The notes: generated from the letters alone by a model not told the origin. 64,000 bases of DNA from Flavobacteriaceae bacterium UBA1903 (GCA_002337605.1 DDGL01000014.1:197827-261826), one strand, 5' to 3'. Counted from the stretch's first letter, positions 40,556 through 49,831 are shown. Numbers and translations are program-made.

Positions 40556-42244
40556 ATGCAACTTTCAGAACTTGAAATCGTACGACGCGAAAAATTGGCC
40601 CAATTACGCGAAATGGGCATTAACCCGTATCCGGCAGATTTGTTTCCGGTAACCGATACTTCAAAAAAAATTAAACAGCATTTTGAAACCGGTAAAAAGG
40701 TAGTGATCGCAGGACGTCTTATGTCGCGACGTATTCAGGGAAAAGCGAGTTTTGCAGAATTACAGGATTCAGAAGGCCGTATACAAGTATATTTTAACCG
40801 TGACGAAATTTGTGCCGGCGAAGACAAAACGTTGTATAACGATGTATATAAAAAGCTACTGGATATTGGTGATTTCATAGGTATCGAGGGGGAACTTTTT
40901 GAAACCCAGGTTGGGGAAAAAACTGTGATGGTAAAAGATTTTAAATTGCTTTCTAAAGCATTAAAACCCCTGCCACAGCCCCGAGTTGATGCTGAAGGAA
41001 AAGTACACGATGCCTTTACAGATCCAGAACAACGCTATCGCCAACGCTATGCAGATTTAGTGGTGAATCCGCACGTAAAGGAAGTATTTGTAAAGCGTAC
41101 CAAATTATTCAACGCTATGCGAACGTTCTTTAACGATCGTGGGTATTTTGAAGTGGAAACACCTATTTTACAACCCATTCCAGGAGGTGCTGCAGCCAAA
41201 CCTTTTATAACGCATCACAACAGTTTAGACATTCCTTTGTATATGCGAATTGCTAATGAGTTGTATTTAAAGAGACTCATTGTTGGTGGGTTTGATGGCG
41301 TATACGAGTTTTCTAAAAACTTTCGTAACGAAGGAATGGACCGTACCCACAATCCAGAATTTACTGCCATGGAGATTTACGTAGCCTATAAAGACTACAA
41401 TTGGATGATGGATTTCTGTGAACAATTGCTGGAGTATTGTGCGATGCAGGTAAACGGAACTACAGAAGCTACATTTGGTGAACACAACGTAAATTTTAAA
41501 GCACCATATGCGCGTGTTACTATGGCTGAAAGTATCGAACACTTTACAGGGTTTGATATCACGGGTAAAACCGAAGATGAAATCAGGGAAGCAGCTAAAG
41601 GAATGGGGGTTGACGTAGATGCTAGTATGGGGAAAGGAAAACTGATAGATGAAATTTTTGGCGAGAAATGTGAAGGAAATTACATTCAGCCTACCTTTAT
41701 TACAGACTATCCAAAAGAAATGAGCCCATTGTGCAAAGAGCACAGGGACAATCCAGAGTTAACCGAACGATTTGAATTAATGGTCTGTGGTAAGGAAATC
41801 GCTAATGCTTACAGTGAGTTAAACGACCCCATCGATCAGCGTGAGCGTTTTGAAGCTCAATTAAAGCTAGCCGATCGAGGGGACGATGAAGCAATGTTTA
41901 TTGACGACGATTTTATCCGCTCTCTGGAATACGGGATGCCACCAACCTCTGGAATGGGAATTGGGATGGACCGGTTAATTATGTATTTAACCAACAATCC
42001 GTCGATTCAGGAAGTGTTGTTCTTCCCTCAAATGAAACCAGAGCGCAAAGCTGTAGCGCTTACCGATGAGGCTAAAACTGTAGCTGCATTGCTTAAAAAG
42101 GGTGGCACCATGGAATTTTCAGCCTTAAAAGAGCAAGCGGGTTTGTCTAACAAAAAATGGGACAAGGCTGTAAAGGAGTTGACTAAAAACAAGTTGGCAA
42201 AGGTGGAGAAAACAGACGATGGATTGTTAATTAAAGCTGTTTAA
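40556..42244 (+). CDS. lysS: Lysine--tRNA ligase (class II)
   Basis: Charges tRNA-Lys. The product has 562 residues from the ATG at 40556 (MQLSELEIVRREKL). The anticodon-binding OB domain includes VVIAGRLMSRRIQGKASFAELQDSEGRIQVYF in two parts; class II motifs are RYRQRYADLVVN, FRNEGMDRTHNPEFTAMEIY and GMGIGMDRLIMYLTN. After the normal C-terminus (VLFFPQMKPE) there are about 60 extra residues with GGTMEFSALKEQAGLSNKKW, which look like a winged-helix domain. An exact -7 box TAATTTTG lies at 40530-40537. The next gene begins 9 bases after the stop. Confidence 0.97.
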   Translation: MQLSELEIVRREKLAQLREMGINPYPADLFPVTDTSKKIKQHFETGKKVVIAGRLMSRRIQGKASFAELQDSEGRIQVYFNRDEICAGEDKTLYNDVYKKLLDIGDFIGIEGELFETQVGEKTVMVKDFKLLSKALKPLPQPRVDAEGKVHDAFTDPEQRYRQRYADLVVNPHVKEVFVKRTKLFNAMRTFFNDRGYFEVETPILQPIPGGAAAKPFITHHNSLDIPLYMRIANELYLKRLIVGGFDGVYEFSKNFRNEGMDRTHNPEFTAMEIYVAYKDYNWMMDFCEQLLEYCAMQVNGTTEATFGEHNVNFKAPYARVTMAESIEHFTGFDITGKTEDEIREAAKGMGVDVDASMGKGKLIDEIFGEKCEGNYIQPTFITDYPKEMSPLCKEHRDNPELTERFELMVCGKEIANAYSELNDPIDQRERFEAQLKLADRGDDEAMFIDDDFIRSLEYGMPPTSGMGIGMDRLIMYLTNNPSIQEVLFFPQMKPERKAVALTDEAKTVAALLKKGGTMEFSALKEQAGLSNKKWDKAVKELTKNKLAKVEKTDDGLLIKAV

Positions 42245-42253
42245 AAACTAGAT

Positions 42254-42907
42254 ATGAAAAAACTTTTTACAGGAATTTTATTTTTATTTTTCACAACGGC
42301 AGTAATAGCCCAAGGACTTTCAACCAAAGGGTATATCATTAAAAAAGACGGGACAAAATTAAATGGCTACATAGAGCGCATGAGTATAAGTGAGAATCCA
42401 ATGTATGTTGGGTTCGCTGCAGAAAAAAAGGCGACAGACTTCAATAAGATACCACTTTCTGAAATTGAACTAGTTTCCCCAAAAGGCAAAAGAGAATACC
42501 TTATAGCCGAAGTAGAAATTGACAATACGTCAAATGATCTAGGAAAATTAGAGGATGGAAATCGATATCCCGAATTTGATGTAGCACCTAGGCTACTGTA
42601 TTTAGAAATCATTGTGAAAGGAGATGCAACTTTGTACAGGTCTTATCTGGATGCTACCGAAAAGTTTTTTTACAAAGCAAAGCCAGAAGCAAAAATTGAA
42701 CAATTATTTTATAAAAAATACTTTTTACCGCGTGATGTCTTTTATTTAGGAAACGAAACTGTAAAAGAAAACAAAGAATATTTAAGGCAATTAAACCTGC
42801 ATGTTCCTTGTTTCAATAAAAAAAGGAGAATGTTATATCCAGAATATACAAAACTCTCCTTAAAATCGCATTTCAAAAAATACAATGCAGGCAAATGTTA
42901 TAATTAA
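42254..42907 (+). CDS. Secreted protein, unknown function
   Basis: A 217-residue protein with a signal peptide (LFLFFTTAVIAQ). The first segment GYIIKKDGTKLNGYIERM is a typical start of small Bacteroidetes secreted proteins; the rest includes LYLEIIVKGDATLYRSYL and ends with a Lys-rich region (FNKKRRMLYPEYTKLSLKSH). No family is recognised. It begins 9 bases after lysS and is probably co-transcribed with it, though the functions look unrelated. Confidence 0.75.
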   Translation: MKKLFTGILFLFFTTAVIAQGLSTKGYIIKKDGTKLNGYIERMSISENPMYVGFAAEKKATDFNKIPLSEIELVSPKGKREYLIAEVEIDNTSNDLGKLEDGNRYPEFDVAPRLLYLEIIVKGDATLYRSYLDATEKFFYKAKPEAKIEQLFYKKYFLPRDVFYLGNETVKENKEYLRQLNLHVPCFNKKRRMLYPEYTKLSLKSHFKKYNAGKCYN

Positions 42908-43064
42908 AGTGAGACTTATTAGTAGAGTAGAATAGTAATTACCCTATAAAAATATACGAAACCAAAGCAAATAACTACACGTTTTTTGAACAGGTTACAA
43001 CGAAGCACGCATACTTTTTGATGATTTTTCACGTTTTTTTTAAACTAACACAAGTTTAAAAATT

Positions 43065-43922
43065 ATGAAAAAAATCATCCTGCTCTTCGCTGTGGTTGTA
43101 TTGTGCGCTAGCAATAAACCTTCTTATACAGTTAAAACCTATGACCTTGAATGGGCGATAGCCAACAAGCTTATCAGCTGTAAATTTAAAGGCAGCGATG
43201 AGAGTCCGCATTACTATCAGCCCCTTGCTGCAACCATCACAAATCTTACTGATAGAGCGATACAAATTAGAATTCCAAACGGGCTTACCTTTAAATCGAA
43301 TTCTAAAGACCATCAGGATGTGGTGATTACCCAAGAAGAACTTATTGCTATTACACCTACTACTAGTGCAGAAAAGTCTCTTTTCGGAATGTGTATTCAA
43401 AAGAGCAATATCGCGCCAAATACTATGGAAGCGTATACTCCCAATGGCATGGCTGCCAAGAATCTAAATCTACTTACAAAGGAAATTGAAAAACAAAAGG
43501 CGTATGATATTGCGGGGCAAAATGCTATCTGGAATATAACAGATGATGGAAGTCTAGAGGATATTGCCGGATTTAATATTGATGCTGGAGCGCTTCTACG
43601 CAATTATACGGCAGATCTACTGAAAATTCCTGAAGACGAAATCCCCACCTTTACAGAACCCCAGGAAAAAGTGTTGAAACGTACTGCTGGTGGAAATTTT
43701 AGATATAAGTTTTCAAAGACGTCTGCTGTAACCATCGGGATGTTTAATGACAAAAATATCATTGTAAAGGAACTTTACAACAACCCGGAGACACCTGCTG
43801 GGGAGCATCGCCTGGCTTATGAATTTGACGCATTGCAATATACAGATGACGTATATTACATTCGACTGATCATCAATGGACAGATTAAAATCAATTTTGA
43901 GATGAAAACTAAAAGGTCATAA
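43065..43922 (+). CDS. Secreted protein, unknown function
   Basis: A 285-residue protein with a signal peptide (FAVVVLCAS). No family recognised. Beta-rich segments include EWAIANKLISCKFKGS, LTDRAIQIRIPNGLTF and FEMKTKRS at the end, with one NKPSYT linker after the signal. A hairpin terminator follows. A 157-base stretch before it holds nothing I can identify. Confidence 0.7.
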   Translation: MKKIILLFAVVVLCASNKPSYTVKTYDLEWAIANKLISCKFKGSDESPHYYQPLAATITNLTDRAIQIRIPNGLTFKSNSKDHQDVVITQEELIAITPTTSAEKSLFGMCIQKSNIAPNTMEAYTPNGMAAKNLNLLTKEIEKQKAYDIAGQNAIWNITDDGSLEDIAGFNIDAGALLRNYTADLLKIPEDEIPTFTEPQEKVLKRTAGGNFRYKFSKTSAVTIGMFNDKNIIVKELYNNPETPAGEHRLAYEFDALQYTDDVYYIRLIINGQIKINFEMKTKRS

Positions 43923-43936
43923 TAAGTAAGATTAAA

Positions 43937-43967
43937 AAAACGGCCCCTCCTCCAAGGCTGCCGTTTT
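43937..43967 (+). terminator. Intrinsic terminator after 43065 gene
   Basis: AAAACGGC (43937-43944) pairs with GCCGTTTT (43960-43967). An A run before and a T run after make it suitable for either direction. Confidence 0.75.
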
Positions 43968-43981
43968 CCAATCATCAAAAT

Positions 43982-44007
43982 AAACGCCGGCTTCATTGCT
44001 GGCGTTT
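43982..44007 (-). terminator. Intrinsic terminator for the minus-strand lipoprotein gene
   Basis: AAACGCCGGC (43982-43991) pairs with GCTGGCGTTT (43998-44007) around TTCATT, with one G-U pair. Lies just past the end of the minus-strand gene at 44033, between two convergent genes. Confidence 0.65.
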
Positions 44008-44032
44008 TCCTATATAATGCTTATAGGTTTCG

Positions 44033-44650
44033 TCACTTACGAATCCGTTTGTAGGTTTTCCTGTTGATGTAGCTATTACCTCCCATCATTAAAACAAACC
44101 CTCCAGACAGACTACCGCTTGCTTCAAAAAGTAAGTTTTGTGCTGCGTCTATAGTTACTCTCGTTCGCTTTATATCTAATACCCCAAACACATAAGGCAC
44201 CATTAGTAACTGAATGTTCTTATTTTTAAGTTTTAGATATCCGTCCCTGGTAATTTTAGTTTTTATCGTGCGCTTCCTAAATACCGAATCGTTTACCAGG
44301 TATTCGATCTGCAAAGATTTGTGACTTTGTACCTGCAACCTAAAAGCATACACCTTTGTAGAGTCTAACACTAAAGTATCTTTTATAAGTTTCCTGTCTA
44401 TTTCCTTGAAAAAATTATGGTAATACCAATCTTTATAGCCAACGGCATCACTAATGCTATCGCTTTGTGTGCTCGCTATGGAATATGTTCCGTTGAGTAC
44501 TTCAAGGTTGGTCTTATCTAGTCGTGTTGGGTTCACAATCTTTTTATTAAACGTGGCACAACTGGAAAATGTCTCAGAAATAACTACTAAAAAGAGTAGT
44601 CTGAAAACCCAGACTACTCTTTTGTTTTTGTGAATACAACTATTCATCAT
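44033..44650 (-). CDS. Lipoprotein, unknown function
   Basis: A 205-residue protein with an N-terminal hydrophobic signal and a lipobox FSSC. The start at 44650 leaves a basic, somewhat long N-terminus (MMNSCIHKNKRVVW) before it. The middle has LEYLV-like and VYAFRLQVQSHKSLQIEYL strands, and the end is YINRKTYKRIRK. No family recognised. Its start overlaps the end of the YiaA-type gene by 11 bases, so the pair is probably one operon. Confidence 0.7.
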   Translation of the reverse strand: MMNSCIHKNKRVVWVFRLLFLVVISETFSSCATFNKKIVNPTRLDKTNLEVLNGTYSIASTQSDSISDAVGYKDWYYHNFFKEIDRKLIKDTLVLDSTKVYAFRLQVQSHKSLQIEYLVNDSVFRKRTIKTKITRDGYLKLKNKNIQLLMVPYVFGVLDIKRTRVTIDAAQNLLFEASGSLSGGFVLMMGGNSYINRKTYKRIRK

Positions 44651-45128
44651 CCACCGTTTTAGTTTCCAGAAACTTTAGGTCTCTGGTATTCTTTTGGACG
44701 GCCACTGCTGCAAATAAACTGAGCAGGAAACTCATTCCGTAAAAGCCCTTTTCGCTTAATTCCAGATCTGCATTCCACAATCCTATAATTAACAATAAAA
44801 TGGATGCAATGGTAGTAAACCAACTGATGCCGTAGTAAATATCGGTCACCGGGATGCCTTCCAGCCTGTCCCGCACACTTTTTTGTACCGATACTACTGA
44901 AAATAGTCCAAATAACAAGATGGTAAAATAATACCCTTGCTCGTTGAGTTCCATTGCAGCATTCCACAGGCCGATGCAGTAGGAGACCATCCCAATAAAG
45001 AGCGCAGTCCATGCAGCGCCAATAAAAGCTGGTGTAGGTTTGCAATTAAATTTTTCGTCTTTCTTTTTAGTATTGTCTACTAAGGGTGCGTTTACCGGTT
45101 TCTTTTCTTTTAAAACTGAATGTTCCAT
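44640..45128 (-). CDS. YiaA/YiaB-type inner-membrane protein
   Basis: A 162-residue membrane protein from the ATG at 45128. Four membrane helices form two copies of the YiaA/YiaB two-helix unit: FIGAAWTALFIGMVSYCIGLWNA with YYFTILLFGLFSVVSVQKSVRD, then ISWFTTIASILLLIIGLWNA with FYGMSFLLSLFAAVAVQKNTRD. Function of the family is unknown. A longer frame to 45203 exists but lacks a credible start. Confidence 0.85.
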   Translation of the reverse strand: MEHSVLKEKKPVNAPLVDNTKKKDEKFNCKPTPAFIGAAWTALFIGMVSYCIGLWNAAMELNEQGYYFTILLFGLFSVVSVQKSVRDRLEGIPVTDIYYGISWFTTIASILLLIIGLWNADLELSEKGFYGMSFLLSLFAAVAVQKNTRDLKFLETKTVDDE

Positions 45129-45318
45129 AATCTGTTTGTTTTGATGATTTAAGGTTTGATTACGGTACAAATATGCAATGGAAGCTTCAAGTAGCGAACG
45201 CAACTATTTTAAAAAACTTACGATTAAAAACACTATAATTACAACTTCATTAATATTATATTTGAATCAAAATATATTATTACTTATTATTTAATTCTCT
45301 TATTAAGTTACTTTAGAG

Positions 45319-45375
45319 ACTAAGCAACTAAGTGTTTCTGTCACCTAGTTACTCAATCAACCCAGTTGCTCAAAA
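45319..45375. repeat. Degenerate 8-base repeat in the leader of the 45380 gene
   Basis: ACTAAGCA, ACTAAGTG, TTTCTGTC, ACCTAGTT, ACTCAATC, AACCCAGTT, GCTCAAAA follow one another with an approximate 8-base period. It ends a few bases before the start codon. Only partly regular, so low confidence. Confidence 0.4.
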
Positions 45376-45379
45376 GAAA

Positions 45380-46840
45380 ATGAAACAAATAAAGGCTATC
45401 ATCAATACTTTTTCTACTGAAGAGAAGCAGGAATTCTTATTATTTCAGCAAAAAAAGAACCGCCGGAATGATACTAAAAATGAAGGATTGTTTAAGCTAA
45501 TCGCCAAAGGTGAAACCAAAAATCTTGACGTAAAAATTTACGGAAAGCCTGCTAAAAACAACTATCATGCCTTATGCAAACGGTTGCAGGATTCGTTGGT
45601 AGATTTTGTAGCCACCAAAAGCTTTTCGGGAGAAACCAGCGAAGAATTAGACATTCTTAAACTATTGCTCGCAGCCCGTATTTTCTTTGAGCACAAACAA
45701 TACAAAGTTGCTTTTAAAACCCTGGCACAAGCAGAAAAGAAAGCAAAAGCCCTTGATGTGTATGCCATTCTTACAGAAATTTACCACACCAAGATTCAGT
45801 ATGCGCATTTGAATCCGTCCTTAGAATTAACAAAACTAAAAGAAGTATGCCAGAAAAATTTACAGCATTTTCAGCAGGAGCAGCAGCTTAATATGATTTA
45901 TGCTACGATTAAGCAGGAGTTACAACAGTCTCAAAAAACCCCGGTGGATACCATTATTAAAAAAGCATTTGCAGACTTCACCCTAACTATCGACACTTCA
46001 CTTACGTATAAAACTTTGTTTCAACTTCTGCAACTTACAGCTACCGCCGCCACACTGCAAAGTGATTACCACAGCAACCTTCCTTATATGAAACAGCTGT
46101 ACACATTGGTGTCAGCAAAAAAAGAGGATACTGAAAAACACTTATTTTATTATATCCAGATTTTGTATTTAATGGGGTTGGCACATTTCAGAAATAAAAA
46201 TTTTGAAGAAGCCGCTTTCTTACTATCTAAGATGGAAGCTGCCATGCATCAAAAAAACAAAGTCTATTACAATCGTTTTTCAGAAAAATTTATCGCCTTA
46301 AAAGGAGTCAATTTAAACTACAAAGGGAATGCAACTGAAGCCATAAAACTGTTACAGCAATATAAAAACACATCGTTAGACATTGCACTCTCCCTGTTAA
46401 TGATGCTTTTCCAACAGAAAGAATACACGCAAGCCTACGAAATTTTTAAAAGCATGAACCACAGTGATGTCTGGTACGAAAAGAAAATGGGGTGGATCTG
46501 GGTGTTGAAAAAATCTATTATCGAGATTTTGTTATTGATAGAGCTGGATAAACTGGATTTGGTGCTCTCCAGATTACAACGGTTTCAGAAAAAATTCAAT
46601 AAAAGGCTTAAAATCATGGGTGAAACAAGAGTTTTAAATTTCATAAAGCTCGTGGCCTTGTACTATGAAAAACCTTTTGAAGTGACTTCCGAAGCATTTT
46701 ACAATAAGGTTGAGAGTTCTTTTGAGTGGATTGGCAAGGAGCGGGAAGACGTATTTGTTATGAGTTTTTATGCCTGGCTAAAAGCAAAAATGGAAGAGCG
46801 AGATTTGTATGAGGTAACACTAGAGTTGGTAAGGGAGTAA
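45380..46840 (+). CDS. Alpha-helical (TPR-like) cytoplasmic protein, unknown function
   Basis: A 486-residue protein, all helical, Lys/Gln/Leu-rich, without signal peptide or membrane helix. Start placed at ATG 45380 (MKQIKAIINTFSTEEKQEF), which fits the leader; 45332 is an upstream alternative. Helix pairs such as FFEHKQYKVAFKTLAQAEKK and AHFRNKNFEEAAFLLSKMEA look TPR-like. Function unknown. Its stop codon abuts the terminator of the reverse-strand small RNA. Confidence 0.75.
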   Translation: MKQIKAIINTFSTEEKQEFLLFQQKKNRRNDTKNEGLFKLIAKGETKNLDVKIYGKPAKNNYHALCKRLQDSLVDFVATKSFSGETSEELDILKLLLAARIFFEHKQYKVAFKTLAQAEKKAKALDVYAILTEIYHTKIQYAHLNPSLELTKLKEVCQKNLQHFQQEQQLNMIYATIKQELQQSQKTPVDTIIKKAFADFTLTIDTSLTYKTLFQLLQLTATAATLQSDYHSNLPYMKQLYTLVSAKKEDTEKHLFYYIQILYLMGLAHFRNKNFEEAAFLLSKMEAAMHQKNKVYYNRFSEKFIALKGVNLNYKGNATEAIKLLQQYKNTSLDIALSLLMMLFQQKEYTQAYEIFKSMNHSDVWYEKKMGWIWVLKKSIIEILLLIELDKLDLVLSRLQRFQKKFNKRLKIMGETRVLNFIKLVALYYEKPFEVTSEAFYNKVESSFEWIGKEREDVFVMSFYAWLKAKMEERDLYEVTLELVRE

Positions 46841-46842
46841 AA

Positions 46843-46958
46843 ACAAAAACCCCACAGTGCTCCTACCCTTGGCATGGATGGTCCCATATCCCTATGGGCG
46901 ACTGTGGGGTTAGCTTTTCCATCTCTGGGACGGAACCAACCTAAACATCAACTATGAT
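46843..46958 (-). ncRNA. Structured small RNA, candidate 6S-like (unconfirmed)
   Basis: On the reverse strand ACCCCACAGT (46910-46901) pairs perfectly with ACTGTGGGGT (46858-46849), a 10-bp stem, followed by a U run (46849-46841, interrupted once). Inside, CCCATA and TATGGG (46898-46883) form a 6-bp hairpin with a 4-base loop, leaving an asymmetric internal loop of 24 against 2 bases. A -7-like box TATCTTTA (46973-46966) sets a start near 46958, giving an RNA of about 115 bases between two convergent genes. The length, closed stem and asymmetric bubble recall the 6S-Flavo class, but this is recalled, not tested. Confidence 0.65.
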
Positions 46959-47030
46959 TGATATTTAAAGATACGAGGTGTTTTTGGGTTGTGAAAGCAA
47001 AGGGTATCTTGCTTTATAAATCCCGACCCA

Positions 47031-48332
47031 TTACTTCCCCATATTACTTAAAAATTGCAGGTCATTTTCTACTGTAAGTAGCAATACGCTAGTAGCAGTA
47101 CAAAAAACAGGACTTGTAATACAGTGGTGCCCGTTCCAGCTTCCATCTTCATTTTGGATTTTTAAAATACGACCACTCATATTGTCGTACCATTGTTTCC
47201 AATCACTGTCTTTATTAACCACCATAGACTCTCCTGTTTGTAAAAAACTTAAGAATTCTTCACCGCCGTTGTTTCCAAATCCGTTAAGGACATCGTCCTG
47301 CTGGGCTGTGTTTTTAGCACTTTGATATACATTGTACGAAGTGTTATAATCAATAGCTTCAGCTTCTGTATACCCCGCTTTTATCAAGTTATCCACTGTT
47401 ACGGGAGCATTTTCCGGTAACGCACCTTGTTTTTTAGCCTTTTCTAATTTCTCTTCAGCTTTTCTGGCGTCCTTGGCACTGGCACGCACACTTCCACTTA
47501 CTGCGTACAACATCACGCCGGCCCCATCTTCAGTTTTCACATTGCCACTTTTATCATCATAATTCTCTTTTTGATAGTTTCGGGCTCTGTTCAAAACCTC
47601 TTCATCTACAGCTGCTCCAACCGATTGCGCAGCTTCCAAAGCACTATTTGCCAACCCGCTTTGCAACACGCCAGCCCATCCTGCTCCTTTTTGTTTTCCA
47701 GCAGCGTCTGTCCCTGCTTGTATTTTTGCCACACATATATCCAGGGCACGGTTAACTCTTTTTTTATCAATTCCTATTAAATTTCGGTCCAATAAATTGG
47801 ATAAAAACTGTGCTGTGAGCACCGCATCAATATTTTGACCTAACTTTCTTTGTATTTGAGTATCTCTAACTTCGGTAATATAGGGATCTGTTTTAGGACT
47901 ATTTTCGACAGTTTCCAATAAATAAGTAATGGCATTCTTTAAGTTTTCTGCATAAGCTCCATTTTTCAGTGTGATTCCACTTCGCACTAAGGCTTGTGCC
48001 ACCATTGCTGTCGTGGCGGGGTCTGCATTTACGGCATGCGGATCTTTAATATGCTGTGCGGCATGACTTCCTGCGCCATAACCACCATTATTTAATTGTG
48101 CTTCAGCGAGCCAGGAGAGGCCGTCACGGACAGATAGTTGTACATTTTCATTTGTCTTAAACACCTTAAAGCCTTCGGAAGACTGTTCTCCCATTGTGGT
48201 CATAAATACACACCCTTTTTCAGGTTGTAACGTTCGTTTGGTTTCGGGGTAGTCTTCGGCAGAAATAAATCCAGAGACTACAAATCCTAAGAGCGCTATA
48301 GGCACTAGTAGCAATATCAATTTTGTTTTCAT
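47031..48332 (-). CDS. Secreted alpha-toroid (prenyltransferase/squalene-cyclase-like repeat) protein
   Basis: A 433-residue protein with an N-terminal signal or membrane anchor (LLLVPIALLGFVVSGF). Helical-repeat segments such as VRDGLSWLAEAQLNNGGYG, MVAQALVRSGITLK, and near the end ILKIQNEDGSWNG with ITSPVFCTATSVLLL are of the prenyltransferase/squalene-oxidase repeat type (QW-like motif). No catalytic DxDD or zinc set is evident, so it is a fold assignment. A coiled linker rich in Ala, Lys and Glu lies in the middle (KDARKAEEKLEKAKKQG). Function unknown. Confidence 0.72.
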   Translation of the reverse strand: MKTKLILLLVPIALLGFVVSGFISAEDYPETKRTLQPEKGCVFMTTMGEQSSEGFKVFKTNENVQLSVRDGLSWLAEAQLNNGGYGAGSHAAQHIKDPHAVNADPATTAMVAQALVRSGITLKNGAYAENLKNAITYLLETVENSPKTDPYITEVRDTQIQRKLGQNIDAVLTAQFLSNLLDRNLIGIDKKRVNRALDICVAKIQAGTDAAGKQKGAGWAGVLQSGLANSALEAAQSVGAAVDEEVLNRARNYQKENYDDKSGNVKTEDGAGVMLYAVSGSVRASAKDARKAEEKLEKAKKQGALPENAPVTVDNLIKAGYTEAEAIDYNTSYNVYQSAKNTAQQDDVLNGFGNNGGEEFLSFLQTGESMVVNKDSDWKQWYDNMSGRILKIQNEDGSWNGHHCITSPVFCTATSVLLLTVENDLQFLSNMGK

Positions 48333-48517
48333 TGTAAATATTTTTTAAAAATTCAATACCGAAACTACGGTCCAAAACTCTTTTTAAAAAGCTACGTTTA
48401 GGGAACAAGGTGTTTGAGCAAGGGAACACTACTTTTATAGAAGGTTGATTTTTAACAGGCAACGGTAGCATCATTCGGTTTTGTTTTTATATTTTTAGCA
48501 CCGAAAAAGATATTTAT

Positions 48518-49780
48518 ATGAAAAAAATTGCACACATTATTTTGCTATTAAGTGCTTTCACCTTTATGTATTCCTGCGGAGGTGATGATGATACACCACC
48601 CCCCGTTGCCGATGTAGATGAAGAAAACCCAACAGCTCCAGCCAATTTAATGGCAACGCTAAGCAACGAAACTTCTATAGATCTAGCCTGGGATGCTGCC
48701 ACAGACAATGAAGGTGTTGCCAGCTATAGTGTGTATCAAGACGGAACAGTAGTACAAGACAACATATCCGGCACCTCGACTACTGTTGAAGGGCTCACTG
48801 CTGAAACCTCCTATAATTTTTATGTAGTTGCTTTTGACGCAGCAGGGAACCAGTCCCCACCCAGCGCCAGCATTAATGCCTCTACAGCGTTAACATTTAG
48901 AACCTCTTTAGCTGATATGGGTGTATTCCAGACCATAAATGAAGATATTATTCCTGCCAGTGGTGTACAGCTCTATGAAATTACCTCAACCCTTTTTACA
49001 GATTACGCTCAAAAGCAACGCCTTATTAGGTTACCAGAAGGAACTACAATGCAGCCTAACGGAAACGACTTATTGCCTATTTTCCCTGATAACACCTTAA
49101 TTGCAAAAACATTTTACTACAATATAGACGATCGTGATCCTAGTTTAGGAAAACAAATAATCGAAACACGTATTTTCTTAAAAATAGCCGGTTCATGGCA
49201 AGCAGCAGACTACATCTGGAACGACGCACAAACTGAGGCTATTTACACCACTAACGGTTCCCAAAAGCCCATAAGCTATATAGACCTTAATGGAGATACC
49301 CAGGATGTACAGTATGAAATTCCTTCACAACAGGATTGCTTTACATGCCACAACAATAACAATGCTACGCTCCCAATTGGTTTAAAACTGCGTAGTATGA
49401 ACTTTGTTCCTTCGTATGTCAATCAAAATCAACTGGACCACTTTGTATCGTTAGGGATTCTAGAAGGAGTAACCTCTGCTGGGGTTAGCGTATTGCCGGA
49501 TTGGACAAACACTACCGACTACACTCTTGACGAGCGTGCCAGAGCCTATATAGATGTAAACTGCGCACATTGTCACCAGCCTGGGGGTAGTATAGATTCT
49601 TTTGGTTTAGACTTCAGGTTTGAAACGCCTTTTGACGACACTGGTATTTATGCAAACAGAGGAGAAATAGAAGCTCGTTTTGGAAGCACATTGCCTACCT
49701 ACAGAATGCCACAGCTAGGTCGCACAATTATACATGAAGAGGCCTTAGAAATGCTTATCGATTATATTGACGCATTATAA
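48518..49780 (+). CDS. Diheme c-type cytochrome lipoprotein with fibronectin type III domain
   Basis: A 420-residue lipoprotein, lipobox MYSC (Cys20) followed by an acidic GGDDD linker. Residues about 38-125 are a fibronectin type III-like domain (AWDAATDNEGVASYSVYQDG, SYNFYVVAFDAAGNQS). The C-terminal half carries two haem c sites, CFTCH (274-278) and CAHCH (349-353), as in the SO2930-like diheme family. It would sit on the outer or inner membrane face in the periplasm or at the surface. The redox partner is unknown. Its terminator has a UUCG loop. Confidence 0.83.
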   Translation: MKKIAHIILLLSAFTFMYSCGGDDDTPPPVADVDEENPTAPANLMATLSNETSIDLAWDAATDNEGVASYSVYQDGTVVQDNISGTSTTVEGLTAETSYNFYVVAFDAAGNQSPPSASINASTALTFRTSLADMGVFQTINEDIIPASGVQLYEITSTLFTDYAQKQRLIRLPEGTTMQPNGNDLLPIFPDNTLIAKTFYYNIDDRDPSLGKQIIETRIFLKIAGSWQAADYIWNDAQTEAIYTTNGSQKPISYIDLNGDTQDVQYEIPSQQDCFTCHNNNNATLPIGLKLRSMNFVPSYVNQNQLDHFVSLGILEGVTSAGVSVLPDWTNTTDYTLDERARAYIDVNCAHCHQPGGSIDSFGLDFRFETPFDDTGIYANRGEIEARFGSTLPTYRMPQLGRTIIHEEALEMLIDYIDAL

Positions 49781-49803
49781 AAAACAGGTGTCACTTACAA
49801 TTT

Positions 49804-49831
49804 AAAGCTGTCTTCGGACAGCTTTTTTTAT
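49804..49831 (+). terminator. Intrinsic terminator with UUCG loop
   Basis: AAAGCTGTC (49804-49812) pairs perfectly with GACAGCTTT (49817-49825) around the stable TTCG tetraloop, followed by T. Confidence 0.9.
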
